A stretch of DNA of 48,473 nucleotides from an uncultured Bacilli bacterium. GTDB lineage: Bacteria > Bacillota_I > Bacilli_A > RF39 > UBA660. Shown piece by piece: positions 41,504-48,473 of this stretch (its first letter is position 1; every line of letters begins with the position of its first letter). The notes beneath the pieces were generated by a model. That model worked only from the letters and a program-made list of their open reading frames with translations. It was not told the DNA's origin and searched no databases. The translations under genes were made by a program, and so were the position numbers. The DNA is taken from NCBI GenBank assembly GCA_944358525.1, contig CALVRI010000005.1, positions 1 through 48,473 on the forward strand, in the 5' to 3' direction.

Positions 41504-43150
41504 TTATACCTCCCCAATAACAATTAAAATCATTGGTTTACATTCGGTTTGCTCGTAGAAATATTTACCCACCTTATCTCTAATTCCGAGTTTTACTTTA
41601 GAAAAATCTACATAATTAGATTTAGTATGTTCTAAAATAACATCAGTAGCTATCTTTTCAGCATCTTTAATTAAATTAATATTATCACGAACAAAGATAA
41701 ATCCTCTAGTTAAAACCTCTGGTCCAGCCAAAATTTCTTTAGTCTCTTTATCAATAGTTGCTGTAATAATAACAATACCACTGTCACTTAAAAGTTCACG
41801 ATCTTTAAGAACAAGTTCACCAACATCACCAGCAGCAAGTCCATCGATTAAAATATCATCAACAGGTACTTTCATTCCATTATCTATAAGCTCACCATTT
41901 TCAAAATAAGCAACCTCACCATTTAAACGAAGTAAAATATGATCATCATCCATACCAACTTCTTTAGCCACATTACGATTAGCTACCTGATTACGATACT
42001 CACCAATAACCGGCATATAATATTTCGGACTCATCAAATCTATCATAAGCATCAAATCCTCAGAAGAAGCATGATGTGATAAATATTTTCGTTTAGAAAA
42101 CTCAACTACATTAGCCCCTATTTTAGCAAGTCCATCAAGCAACTTAGTAGCAGTTCTTTCCATACCATCTTCAATTGGTGAAGCAAATATAATTGTATCA
42201 TCTTTAGTAACTGTTATAAACTTATCATATCCTCTAACAATCCTTTTCAAATTAGAAAAAGGTTTTTCTCTTTCATCAGATATAATTACGACAATCTTAT
42301 CATCCTTAACATGGTTAATCGGTAAAATTCTTTTCTTATCAAAATTGACATAATTCTTGTCAATAGCTTTTAAAATAACACTTTCTAAACTCTTACCCAT
42401 AATAACCACATTACGGTCAGTATTTTTTATTTCATTAAATAATTCTTGTATTCTATAAAGTTGCGCTTGATAAATATTGTATAAAATTCTACCATCAGTT
42501 CTATTTAAAACTTCTCTAATAGCTTCAGCTGTACGATGATTAGGTGATGTAAATCCTTGCCTATCCGCATATAAAGATTCAGAAAGTAAACATAAAACAC
42601 CTTGTTTACCTACATAAGCAAGTTTACCAATATCAGTCTTATAAGCTCCTAACATCGTTGAATCAAATACAAAATTACCCGTATAGAATATCGCACCATC
42701 TGGTGTATATAAAACATAACCAACATTTTCTGGAACCATATGTGTTAAAGAAATTGGAAAAATACTATTTTTACCAAAATTAATTTTTCTATGAGGTTTA
42801 ATAACCCTTAAATTTTTAACATTTAAATTATCCGCTAAAAGATCATCCTTAATAATTTCCATTGTAAATGATGTTCCATAAATTGGTAAATCAGGAACTT
42901 CTTTTAATATTTCAGATAAAGCTCCCATATTATCATAATGTCCGTGTGTAATAAATATACCTTTAATGTTTTTTCTATTTTTCTTAAGTAAATCATAATT
43001 TGGAATAATATAATCTACTCCAAGCATTTTGTCATCGGCATATTTCAATCCCGCATCAAATATAAATATATCGTTATCGACATCTACGACATACATATTC
43101 TTTCCATCTTCATTTAATCCGCCGAGAGCAAATATTTTTATTTTACTCAT
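41504..43150 (-). CDS. RNase J family protein with substituted active-site residues
   Basis: A 548-residue metallo-beta-lactamase/beta-CASP protein with RNase J architecture: beta-lactamase core, beta-CASP insert and C-terminal domain (IIVITATIDKETKEILAGPEVLTRGFIFV). Key motifs differ from the catalytic consensus. HxHxDH is HGHYDN (residues 69-74), so the last His is Asn74. The TGDF aspartate is Asn159 (YTGNF). The beta-CASP MPIHGE histidine is Ile382 (MPVIGEYR). His69, His71, Asp73, His137 and the SHHASSED His are kept. Two or three metal ligands are therefore lost, which recalls the weakly active RNase J2 partner of Bacillus. It may serve as a structural subunit of an RNase J complex. The start follows AAAGGAGATAAA. 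Confidence 0.88.
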   Translation of the reverse strand: MSKIKIFALGGLNEDGKNMYVVDVDNDIFIFDAGLKYADDKMLGVDYIIPNYDLLKKNRKNIKGIFITHGHYDNMGALSEILKEVPDLPIYGTSFTMEIIKDDLLADNLNVKNLRVIKPHRKINFGKNSIFPISLTHMVPENVGYVLYTPDGAIFYTGNFVFDSTMLGAYKTDIGKLAYVGKQGVLCLLSESLYADRQGFTSPNHRTAEAIREVLNRTDGRILYNIYQAQLYRIQELFNEIKNTDRNVVIMGKSLESVILKAIDKNYVNFDKKRILPINHVKDDKIVVIISDEREKPFSNLKRIVRGYDKFITVTKDDTIIFASPIEDGMERTATKLLDGLAKIGANVVEFSKRKYLSHHASSEDLMLMIDLMSPKYYMPVIGEYRNQVANRNVAKEVGMDDDHILLRLNGEVAYFENGELIDNGMKVPVDDILIDGLAAGDVGELVLKDRELLSDSGIVIITATIDKETKEILAGPEVLTRGFIFVRDNINLIKDAEKIATDVILEHTKSNYVDFSKVKLGIRDKVGKYFYEQTECKPMILIVIGEV

Positions 43151-43229
43151 TTTATCTCCTTTCTAAAGTGTTTAAAAGCCTTATTAATTATAACAAAAAA
43201 AGCTATAAAAAGCAATTTGCCATTATAAC

Positions 43230-44144
43230 TTAAATAAATATCTTATCTAATTCTTTATTAGGTAGTAGCATCTTTATACCTTTAACAATCTTAATTTCAT
43301 ACTCTTTAGTTTTAGTTTTAAGCATCTCACCATCGATACAAAAACTTTTCTTAGGAGTCTCTTTTAATTTAATTTTTAAATTATCAGTTCTAAAAAAATA
43401 AAATCCTGGAACTTTAGTAATATCACTTGTTTTAAGTAAATATAAACTTCTAATAATATCTTTTTTAGTTGTTATATTAGAAAGCAAAACTTCAAACTTA
43501 CCATCATTCATCTTTACATCTTGTAAAATTTCTAGTCCGCCCATTCTACTCGCATTACAAATAAGAGCAAATGAATAAAGACCGGTATAAGTCTCCCCAT
43601 TAGCTGTATAACTCATCTCAAACAAGTGTGTTTTTTGATTAAAAGATTTTATTGCATTAATCATATAAGCCAAATATCCAAAATTCTTTTTTAAATTTCT
43701 TGGTGTATCATAAGCAACATCAGTAAACTTACCAAGCCCAGCCACATAAACAAAAGGAACATCATTAATTGTACAAATATCTAATTCTTTTACTGTCCCC
43801 TCCAAAACCATCTTTAAATTATTAACTGGATTTTTACCCATACCAAAAGTAGCCCCTAAATCATTAGTTGTACCTAATGGAATGTGAGTAAGTAATAATT
43901 TCTTATTTCGTTTTAAATTACCCGTCACAATTTCGTTAAATGTACCATCACCACCAAGTGATATAACCAAATCAATATCATCAGGCAAATCAGCAATTAT
44001 CTTCTTCGCATGACCAGCATACTTAGTAAAAATAACATTTACCTCAAAACCATATTCATTTAAAATAGTTCTAAATTTATTAGCTAAAACTTCTTTATTA
44101 TTTTTACCACTATTGGGATTACATACTAAAACACTTTTTCTCAT
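43230..44144 (-). CDS. Diacylglycerol-kinase-like lipid kinase (DagK/YegS family)
   Basis: Soluble or membrane-associated lipid kinase of 304 residues. The nucleotide-binding motif LVISLGGDGTFNEIVTGN is at about 60-77, preceded by the opening MRKSVLVCNPNSGKNN. LLLTHIPLGTTNDLGATFGMG supplies the conserved PxGTxND element. The C-terminal domain ends in FCIDGEMLKTKTKEYEIKIVKGIKMLLP, matching the DGE signature. In Firmicutes DgkB recycles diacylglycerol from lipoteichoic acid turnover, a likely role. The start is the ATG at 44142-44144 after GGTGACTGCA; six upstream codons are in frame but have no ribosome site. Confidence 0.88.
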   Translation of the reverse strand: MRKSVLVCNPNSGKNNKEVLANKFRTILNEYGFEVNVIFTKYAGHAKKIIADLPDDIDLVISLGGDGTFNEIVTGNLKRNKKLLLTHIPLGTTNDLGATFGMGKNPVNNLKMVLEGTVKELDICTINDVPFVYVAGLGKFTDVAYDTPRNLKKNFGYLAYMINAIKSFNQKTHLFEMSYTANGETYTGLYSFALICNASRMGGLEILQDVKMNDGKFEVLLSNITTKKDIIRSLYLLKTSDITKVPGFYFFRTDNLKIKLKETPKKSFCIDGEMLKTKTKEYEIKIVKGIKMLLPNKELDKIFI

Positions 44145-44193
44145 TGCAGTCACCATTTTCATTATACATTAATTTTATGTAAATCACAAAATA

Positions 44194-44628
44194 TTATCTA
44201 CAAAAATTTTTTTCTTTATTAAAAACATATTCTCTAATATCAGGAAAAAGCAAAGATATAACTTTATCATCTTTAAAACTTTTATAAAGCATATTTATTT
44301 TTGTTATATCGCACTTTTCTAACCATTCATCTAATTTACCTTCTTGAATAGCCACATATAAATCTAAAAATATCTCATCTTCTTTTTTCTCACAATATCC
44401 TTCTAAAGATGCCATTAAACTAATTGTTGTATAATTAGGTTTACAATTATTTAAAAATGCAAGCACCTCTTGAACTTTATCATAACCAAGTTCATCTAGT
44501 TTAACTTCTAATAACTTAGGATTTTTATCCATATAAAAAATCATATTCTCAATTATCTCTTTATTTTCTAAATACATTTCATTAAATAATTCATTATCTA
44601 TTTCACCATTAGACATAATTCCAAACAC
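44194..44628 (-). CDS. Acidic helical protein of unknown function
   Basis: I do not recognise this protein of about 144 residues. It is soluble, acidic and appears all-helical: NELFNEMYLENKEIIENMIFYMDKNPKLLEVKLDELGYDKVQEVLAFLNN, followed by KPNYTTISLMASLEGYCEKKEDEIFLDLYVAIQEGKLDEWLEKCD. It ends KNFCR. There is no signal peptide or known motif. The start is uncertain: I use a GTG at 44626-44628 preceded six bases earlier by AAGAAGGA. The open frame extends to 44664, and an ATG at 44614-44616 is an alternative. It lies between sufS and the lipid kinase gene in the same direction, but a strong terminator separates it from sufS. Confidence 0.55.
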   Translation of the reverse strand: MFGIMSNGEIDNELFNEMYLENKEIIENMIFYMDKNPKLLEVKLDELGYDKVQEVLAFLNNCKPNYTTISLMASLEGYCEKKEDEIFLDLYVAIQEGKLDEWLEKCDITKINMLYKSFKDDKVISLLFPDIREYVFNKEKNFCR

Positions 44629-44682
44629 AATCATTCCTTCTTTCATAGATGTATATAATACCATTATTTAAATAAATGTCAA

Positions 44683-44716
44683 ATTAAAAAGGAAACTATA
44701 TAATTTCCTTTTTAAT
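44683..44716 (-). terminator. Intrinsic terminator of the suf operon
   Basis: A 13-bp inverted repeat, ATTAAAAAGGAAA (44683-44695) and TTTCCTTTTTAAT (44704-44716), contains the sufS stop codon region and is T-rich on the minus strand. Confidence 0.7.
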
Positions 44717-45889
44717 ATTAGGATTTTTTAAAACTTCAATTAATTTATCAATTTCTTCTTTAGAATTATAAAAATATAAACTAATTCTACAAGTGTTTTT
44801 AATATGAATTTCATCTTTTAATATCTTCGCACAATGATTTCCAGCTCTTGTACATATATTAAACTTATCTAAATAAATTGATAAATCTTGTGGAAAAATT
44901 CCATCATAATTAATTGTCACAATACCACTTTCACTATTAGCATTATAAATAGTTATCTCCGGTATTTCTTTCAATCTTTTAACCAAATAATTTTTAAGTT
45001 CTATCTCATATTTATGAATATTATCAAAACCAATATCCATTAAATATTTAATAACATATCCAAAACCTATAACTCCAGCAATATTAGGAGTTCCTGCTTC
45101 TAACCTATCCGGCATCATCTTATAAATTCGTCTACCATCAGTACTAAAATCCGCATTCATTCCACCACCAAAAATAATTGGCTCTATATCATTTAATAAC
45201 TCTTCTTTACCATACAAAACACCAACACCTGTCGGACCACACATTTTATGAGCTGAAAAAGCTAAAAAATCAATATCCAAATCTTGAACATCAACCTTCA
45301 AATGTGGAACACTTTGTGCTCCATCAATTAAAACTAAAATACCTTTACTGTGAGCTAATTTAACAATCTCTTTTATAGGCCTTACATCGCCAACCACATT
45401 ACTAACATGAGCAATTGAAATCACCTTAGTTTTAGATGAGATTGCTTTTTCAACATTAGTCATCAAAACCTCATGATTGTCATTAAGTTCAATATATTTA
45501 ATCTTTAAATTTAGTTTATCTGCTAATTCAAACCAAGGTAACAAATTAGAAGCATGCTCACTCTTAGTAAGTAATACTTCATCACCATCTTTTAATTTAT
45601 TAGCAAAATAACCAAAAACTATTTTATTAATTGAATCAGTCGATCCACTAGTAAAAGCTATTTCTGATACCTTTCTAGCCTTAATCAAATCTTTAACTAA
45701 ATATCTTGTCTCTTCATATTTTTGACTAGCTTTTATACTTAAAGTATAATCACCTCTATGCGCATTCGAACTATAATTATTATAATAATCAGAAATAGCC
45801 TCACCTAACATTTTAGGTTTTAAAGTTGTTGCGCCATTATCAAAATATATAATTCCTGAACTTAAAATATTAAAATCCTCACGGTGCAT
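44696..45889 (-). CDS. sufS: Cysteine desulfurase SufS
   Basis: PLP enzyme of 397 residues that takes sulfur from cysteine for Fe-S cluster assembly. Visible elements are the opening IIYFDNGATTLKPKMLGEAISDYYNNYSSNAHRG, the cofactor contacts TSGSTDSIN and AHVSNVVGDVRP, the Schiff-base lysine in LAFSAHKMCGPTGVGVLYG, and the catalytic Cys in RAGNHCAKIL near residue 358. It is the last gene of a sufC-sufD-sufS operon, five bases after the SufB/D-like gene. No sufU or sufE sulfur acceptor and no separate sufB follow in the window. Confidence 0.95.
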   Translation of the reverse strand: MHREDFNILSSGIIYFDNGATTLKPKMLGEAISDYYNNYSSNAHRGDYTLSIKASQKYEETRYLVKDLIKARKVSEIAFTSGSTDSINKIVFGYFANKLKDGDEVLLTKSEHASNLLPWFELADKLNLKIKYIELNDNHEVLMTNVEKAISSKTKVISIAHVSNVVGDVRPIKEIVKLAHSKGILVLIDGAQSVPHLKVDVQDLDIDFLAFSAHKMCGPTGVGVLYGKEELLNDIEPIIFGGGMNADFSTDGRRIYKMMPDRLEAGTPNIAGVIGFGYVIKYLMDIGFDNIHKYEIELKNYLVKRLKEIPEITIYNANSESGIVTINYDGIFPQDLSIYLDKFNICTRAGNHCAKILKDEIHIKNTCRISLYFYNSKEEIDKLIEVLKNPNIKKEII

Positions 45890-45893
45890 ACTA

Positions 45894-46682
45894 TCACCTC
45901 CAATACCTATTAATAATCTCTTTTAACGTATCTTTATAATATGTAATACCCTTCAAAAGAAAACCTTTAGTAAGTAAATTTTCAGACTCCTTTTTAGAAA
46001 TACCTCTACTCATTAAATAAAATATTTCATCAGTTGAAAAAGTTCCAATAAGAGCACTATGATTCGCTATTACATCATTTTCATCAATAAATAAATTGGG
46101 CTTTATCACGCAATTATTTCCAGTCAAGTTGATAATTCTTGCCTTTTGATTAACATCACAGCCAGTTATTCCATTAGAAACAAATCCTGAAACATTAAAT
46201 TCCAAAGTACCATCTAAAATATTAACCCCATTATTTACTATGTTACTAACCGTATTCTTCGCATTATGATAAACTAAAAAATTATACTTTTCCTCATATT
46301 TGCTAATTGTCTTTAAATTAAATTGAACCTTCGCATTTTCGCCATTTAAATTAATAACTGTCATTTCTTTTATTTTCTTACCATCATTAATTTTTTCAAT
46401 ATTTAAATAACTATTATCCTCTAAATAATACTTATATTGAAACTTATACTCGCCATCATGTTTATATTCATAAATATTTGCTTTAACACCTTCCAAAACA
46501 TTAATATAAAAATCTAATTTAATTTCCACTTCACTTGCATCAATAACTATATCTGTATCTTCTAAAATCTTAATCTTAACACTTTGAACATTCAAAAATT
46601 TACTTGCTTCACCAATACTAACCTCAATACCGTTCTTATTTTCTATTTTAATATCTTCACCATAAACTATAATCTTATTCAT
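45894..46682 (-). CDS. sufD: Short SufB/SufD-family scaffold protein
   Basis: 262-residue protein of the SufB/SufD beta-helix family. The recognisable C-terminal part is NNCVIKPNLFIDENDVIANHSALIGTFSTDEIFYLMSRGISKKESENLLTKGFL, matching the end of SufD/SufB with a conserved His (ANHSALIG). The N-terminal part is short and lacks the helical domain of Bacillus SufD (about 437 residues). It overlaps sufC by eight bases and sits between sufC and sufS. I assign it to SufD on gene order and similarity, but if the genome lacks sufB it could act as the single scaffold, as in minimal SufBC (SmsCB) systems. Confidence 0.8.
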   Translation of the reverse strand: MNKIIVYGEDIKIENKNGIEVSIGEASKFLNVQSVKIKILEDTDIVIDASEVEIKLDFYINVLEGVKANIYEYKHDGEYKFQYKYYLEDNSYLNIEKINDGKKIKEMTVINLNGENAKVQFNLKTISKYEEKYNFLVYHNAKNTVSNIVNNGVNILDGTLEFNVSGFVSNGITGCDVNQKARIINLTGNNCVIKPNLFIDENDVIANHSALIGTFSTDEIFYLMSRGISKKESENLLTKGFLLKGITYYKDTLKEIINRYWR

Positions 46683-47424
46683 GATTCTTACCTACCAACT
46701 TATCATAGCCTTCCTCTTCAATTTTCAAAGCAAGTTTTTTATCACCACTTAAAACAATCTTACCATCTTTCATAATATGAATAAAATCTGGTTTTATATA
46801 ATCTAGTAATCTTTGATAATGTGTCACAAGCAAAATAGCCGGTTTACATTCATTATAATAATCCATCACACTTTCTCCAACCAATTTTAAACTATCGACA
46901 TCTAAACCAGAATCAATTTCATCTAAAAGAACAACATTTGGTTTTAAAATACACATCTGTAAAATTTCATTCTTCTTCCTCTCACCACCAGAAAAACCAT
47001 CATTAATACCTCTATGAATCATTTCTGAATCCATATGCAATTTTTCGGTTAATTTATCAACTTTTCTAATAAAAGGTAGTAATTTAAAATTATCACCTTC
47101 CTTAGCCCTAAGTGCGCTTCTTAAAAAATCTGCATTTGTTACCCCTTCAATAGTAAGTGGCATCTGCATTCCTAAAAAAATACCTAATTTAGCTCTTTCA
47201 TTTACTGGCATTTTATTAATAACCTTACCATTATAACTAATCTTACCCTTAATAATTTTATAATTTGGATCACCCATGATAACCTTAGTTAAAGTAGATT
47301 TACCTGTACCATTTGGACCCATAATCGCATGAATCTCTCCAGATTTTATTTCTAAACTAAAATCCTTCAAAATAGTTTTACCAGCCACTTCAACAGTTAA
47401 ATTGTCTATATTTAAAATATTCAT
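46675..47424 (-). CDS. sufC: SufC ATPase of the Fe-S assembly complex
   Basis: ABC-type ATPase of 249 residues that drives the SufBCD scaffold. Walker A is IMGPNGTGKSTLTKVIMG (about 34-51), the signature FSGGERKKNEILQM follows, and Walker B is NVVLLDEIDSGLDVDSLKLVG, with the SufC-typical ERKKNEI and DSGLDVD residues. Length is normal. It leads the sufC-sufD-sufS operon. AGGTGATTA lies ahead of the ATG. Confidence 0.96.
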   Translation of the reverse strand: MNILNIDNLTVEVAGKTILKDFSLEIKSGEIHAIMGPNGTGKSTLTKVIMGDPNYKIIKGKISYNGKVINKMPVNERAKLGIFLGMQMPLTIEGVTNADFLRSALRAKEGDNFKLLPFIRKVDKLTEKLHMDSEMIHRGINDGFSGGERKKNEILQMCILKPNVVLLDEIDSGLDVDSLKLVGESVMDYYNECKPAILLVTHYQRLLDYIKPDFIHIMKDGKIVLSGDKKLALKIEEEGYDKLVGKNHE

Positions 47425-47536
47425 ATTTAATCACCTCATTATATTTTAACATTTTTTCAATAATTTTTGTATAAAAACTCTAAAATTAACCAATAATATA
47501 TTAGAATATTCGCAGATATTCATATTTAAAAAGAGG

Positions 47537-47565
47537 TTACTCTTTTTTTCTATATATGATAAAAT
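47537..47565 (+). promoter_or_regulatory. Promoter of the HIT gene
   Basis: TTACTC (47537-47542), 17 bases, TAAAAT (47560-47565). The -35 overlaps a small AAAGAG/CTCTTT hairpin. Confidence 0.4.
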
Positions 47566-47581
47566 GGATATGGGTGATATA

Positions 47582-47947
47582 ATGGATTGTATATTTTGTA
47601 AAATAGTTAATGAAAAAATACCTTCATACACACTTTATGAAGATGAAATTGTTAAAGTTTTTTTAGATGTTAACCCTGATGTCAATGGACACACATTAAT
47701 CGTTCCAAAAAAACATTATCAAGATTTATTTGACATTGATAATGATACTCTAATGCATATTATGGATATTTCTAGAAAAATAAACCAATTATTATCTGAC
47801 AAATTAAACACTGATGGATTAACTTTAGTTCAAAATAATGGTTTAAAACAAGAAGTTAAACACTTTCATCTTCACCTTAAACCACAATATAAAAATGAAG
47901 GTAATTTACTTCCAGTAGAAGAAATATATAAAAAAATAAACGGATAA
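47582..47947 (+). CDS. hit: HIT-family nucleotide hydrolase/transferase
   Basis: Histidine-triad protein of 121 residues. The opening MDCIFCKIVNEKIPSYTLYEDEIVKVFLDVNPDVNGHTLIVPKKHYQDLFDID is typical of the bacterial Hit/HinT group, and the triad is HFHLHLKP at about 99-106. Family members hydrolyse adenosine 5'-phosphoramidates and dinucleoside polyphosphates. The ATG at 47582 follows GGGTGATATA; six codons upstream are open but overlap the promoter. It is the only plus-strand gene at this end, with a bidirectional hairpin shared with the convergent neighbour. Confidence 0.93.
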   Translation: MDCIFCKIVNEKIPSYTLYEDEIVKVFLDVNPDVNGHTLIVPKKHYQDLFDIDNDTLMHIMDISRKINQLLSDKLNTDGLTLVQNNGLKQEVKHFHLHLKPQYKNEGNLLPVEEIYKKING

Positions 47948-47968
47948 AAACGTTTATTTTCTTTTTTT
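47933..47968. terminator. Bidirectional intrinsic terminator
   Basis: AAAATAAACG (47933-47942) and CGTTTATTTT (47951-47960) form a hairpin flanked by T runs on both strands, serving the HIT gene and the convergent unknown gene. Confidence 0.75.
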
Positions 47969-48370
47969 ATTTTTTTTCGTCGGCCTTTTCTTTTTTAAAG
48001 TTTTTGATTTTTCTGAAACTTTTTGTAATCCTTCTAATGAAGAAGGGGAAATTTCAAATAGTTTTTTTAAACCATCATCAGTTGAAATATCAATTCGCAT
48101 AAACCTACCATTTTGATTATAATAAACTTCCGGATATCCATATTTATTAAGTTCAACTTTTAAATTAGGGTTTCCTTCTTCTCTAACTCTCATTGCTTCG
48201 AAAAAGCCGCGATATAAAGATGAAACATCAGGTACAAAAGAAGTATATAAATCATCTCTAATTTTAAGTTTAACTCGCTCTTTATTCATTTTAAATAATC
48301 TAGCAAACTCCATATAATTAACTAACATAGATTTCATATTTTTATTAGGATAAAATCTTTTATCTCCCAT
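47954..48370 (-). CDS. Protein of unknown function with a strongly basic tail
   Basis: 138 residues that I cannot assign to a family. The N-terminal two-thirds contain MLVNYMEFARLFKMNKERVKLKIRDDLYTSFVPDVSSLYRGFFEAMRVREEG and a beta-like VELNKYGYPEVYYNQNGRFMRIDIS. The last 20 residues are almost all Lys and Arg with Thr and Pro, which could contact nucleic acid or ribosomes. The ATG at 48368-48370 has no ribosome site ahead of it, and the frame stays open for 18 more codons upstream (with WCQDFCDS) without another start codon. The true N-terminus may thus be lost or altered near the window edge. Confidence 0.55.
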   Translation of the reverse strand: MGDKRFYPNKNMKSMLVNYMEFARLFKMNKERVKLKIRDDLYTSFVPDVSSLYRGFFEAMRVREEGNPNLKVELNKYGYPEVYYNQNGRFMRIDISTDDGLKKLFEISPSSLEGLQKVSEKSKTLKKKRPTKKNKKRK

Positions 48371-48473
48371 TGAATCACAAAAATCCTGACACCAATTTTT
48401 GATGTGAACCCTGTTTGGTAGACATCATAAAAAAACCGGGTTTAAAAAATCAAGGGCGAACGAAGTGAGTTCA

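Noticed and set aside
1..48473. Use of genetic code 4 (TGA as Trp) as in Mycoplasma
   Set aside because: TGA ends the metallopeptidase at 23181 exactly where the family ends, Trp is coded by TGG throughout, and full-length proteins are obtained with the standard code.
1..48473. CRISPR array or Cas genes
   Set aside because: No regularly spaced direct repeats and no Cas-like proteins were seen.

Overview
The window comes from a very AT-rich, low-GC Gram-positive bacterium, most like an uncultivated gut-type member of the Bacilli close to the Mollicutes branch. A phenylalanine T-box, a glmS ribozyme, wall-synthesis genes, RNase J, a ClpC-type ATPase and the yqeG-yqeH and rpsP-khpA pairs support this. 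Homologues of sporulation proteins (CotE, Cse60, a SpoVB/MurJ-type flippase) point to an endospore-forming ancestry. TGA ends the metallopeptidase gene at 23181 where family length predicts, so the code appears standard (table 11) and not the Mycoplasma code. Genes lie mostly on the minus strand in short operons with small gaps, 8-base or TAATG overlaps, and intrinsic terminators that often run into the stop codon.

Layout. 1-7.6 kb (minus): the start of gltX, an LCP wall-assembly protein carrying a PASTA domain, tRNA-Cys preceded by an unassigned structured RNA with its own promoter, pheST behind a T-box leader with a UUC specifier, and a two-gene operon encoding a zincin-like protein with an altered active site. 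7.6-14.4 kb (plus): a wall-precursor block of alanine-racemase-like protein, D-aspartate-ligase-like ATP-grasp enzyme and asparagine-synthetase-like amidotransferase, then glmS with its ribozyme. The first three could together make and amidate a D-Asp cross-bridge. 14.4-15.2 kb: a DinJ/YafQ-type toxin-antitoxin pair behind a 20-bp-arm palindrome. 15.2-26 kb (minus): ClpC-like ATPase, a decayed surface-protein pseudogene, a membrane protein of unknown role, a MurJ/SpoVB flippase with a small Cse60 gene, a PcsB-like M23 wall hydrolase, a YgjP-like metallopeptidase, MscL with a zinc ribbon, and a YfcC-like transporter with a Lys-rich loop.

26-34 kb: radical SAM protein (plus), then FeoB, HerA-type ATPase, YqeG/YqeH and an MFS transporter (minus). 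34-41.5 kb (minus): DacA-type carboxypeptidase, two tandem prepilin-like proteins, a YgjV-like membrane protein, KhpA and S16, a histidine phosphatase, CotE, a membrane-anchored unknown and MiaB. 41.5-48.5 kb: an RNase J homologue with substituted catalytic motifs, a lipid kinase, an unknown protein, a compact sufC-sufD-sufS cluster (minus), a HIT protein (plus) and a basic-tailed unknown protein (minus) at the right edge.

No CRISPR array, prophage, rRNA or intact insertion sequence is visible. The observations most worth following are the unassigned RNA before tRNA-Cys, the candidate cross-bridge operon with two operator-like inverted repeats, the degenerate RNase J and zincin proteins, and the short SUF operon.
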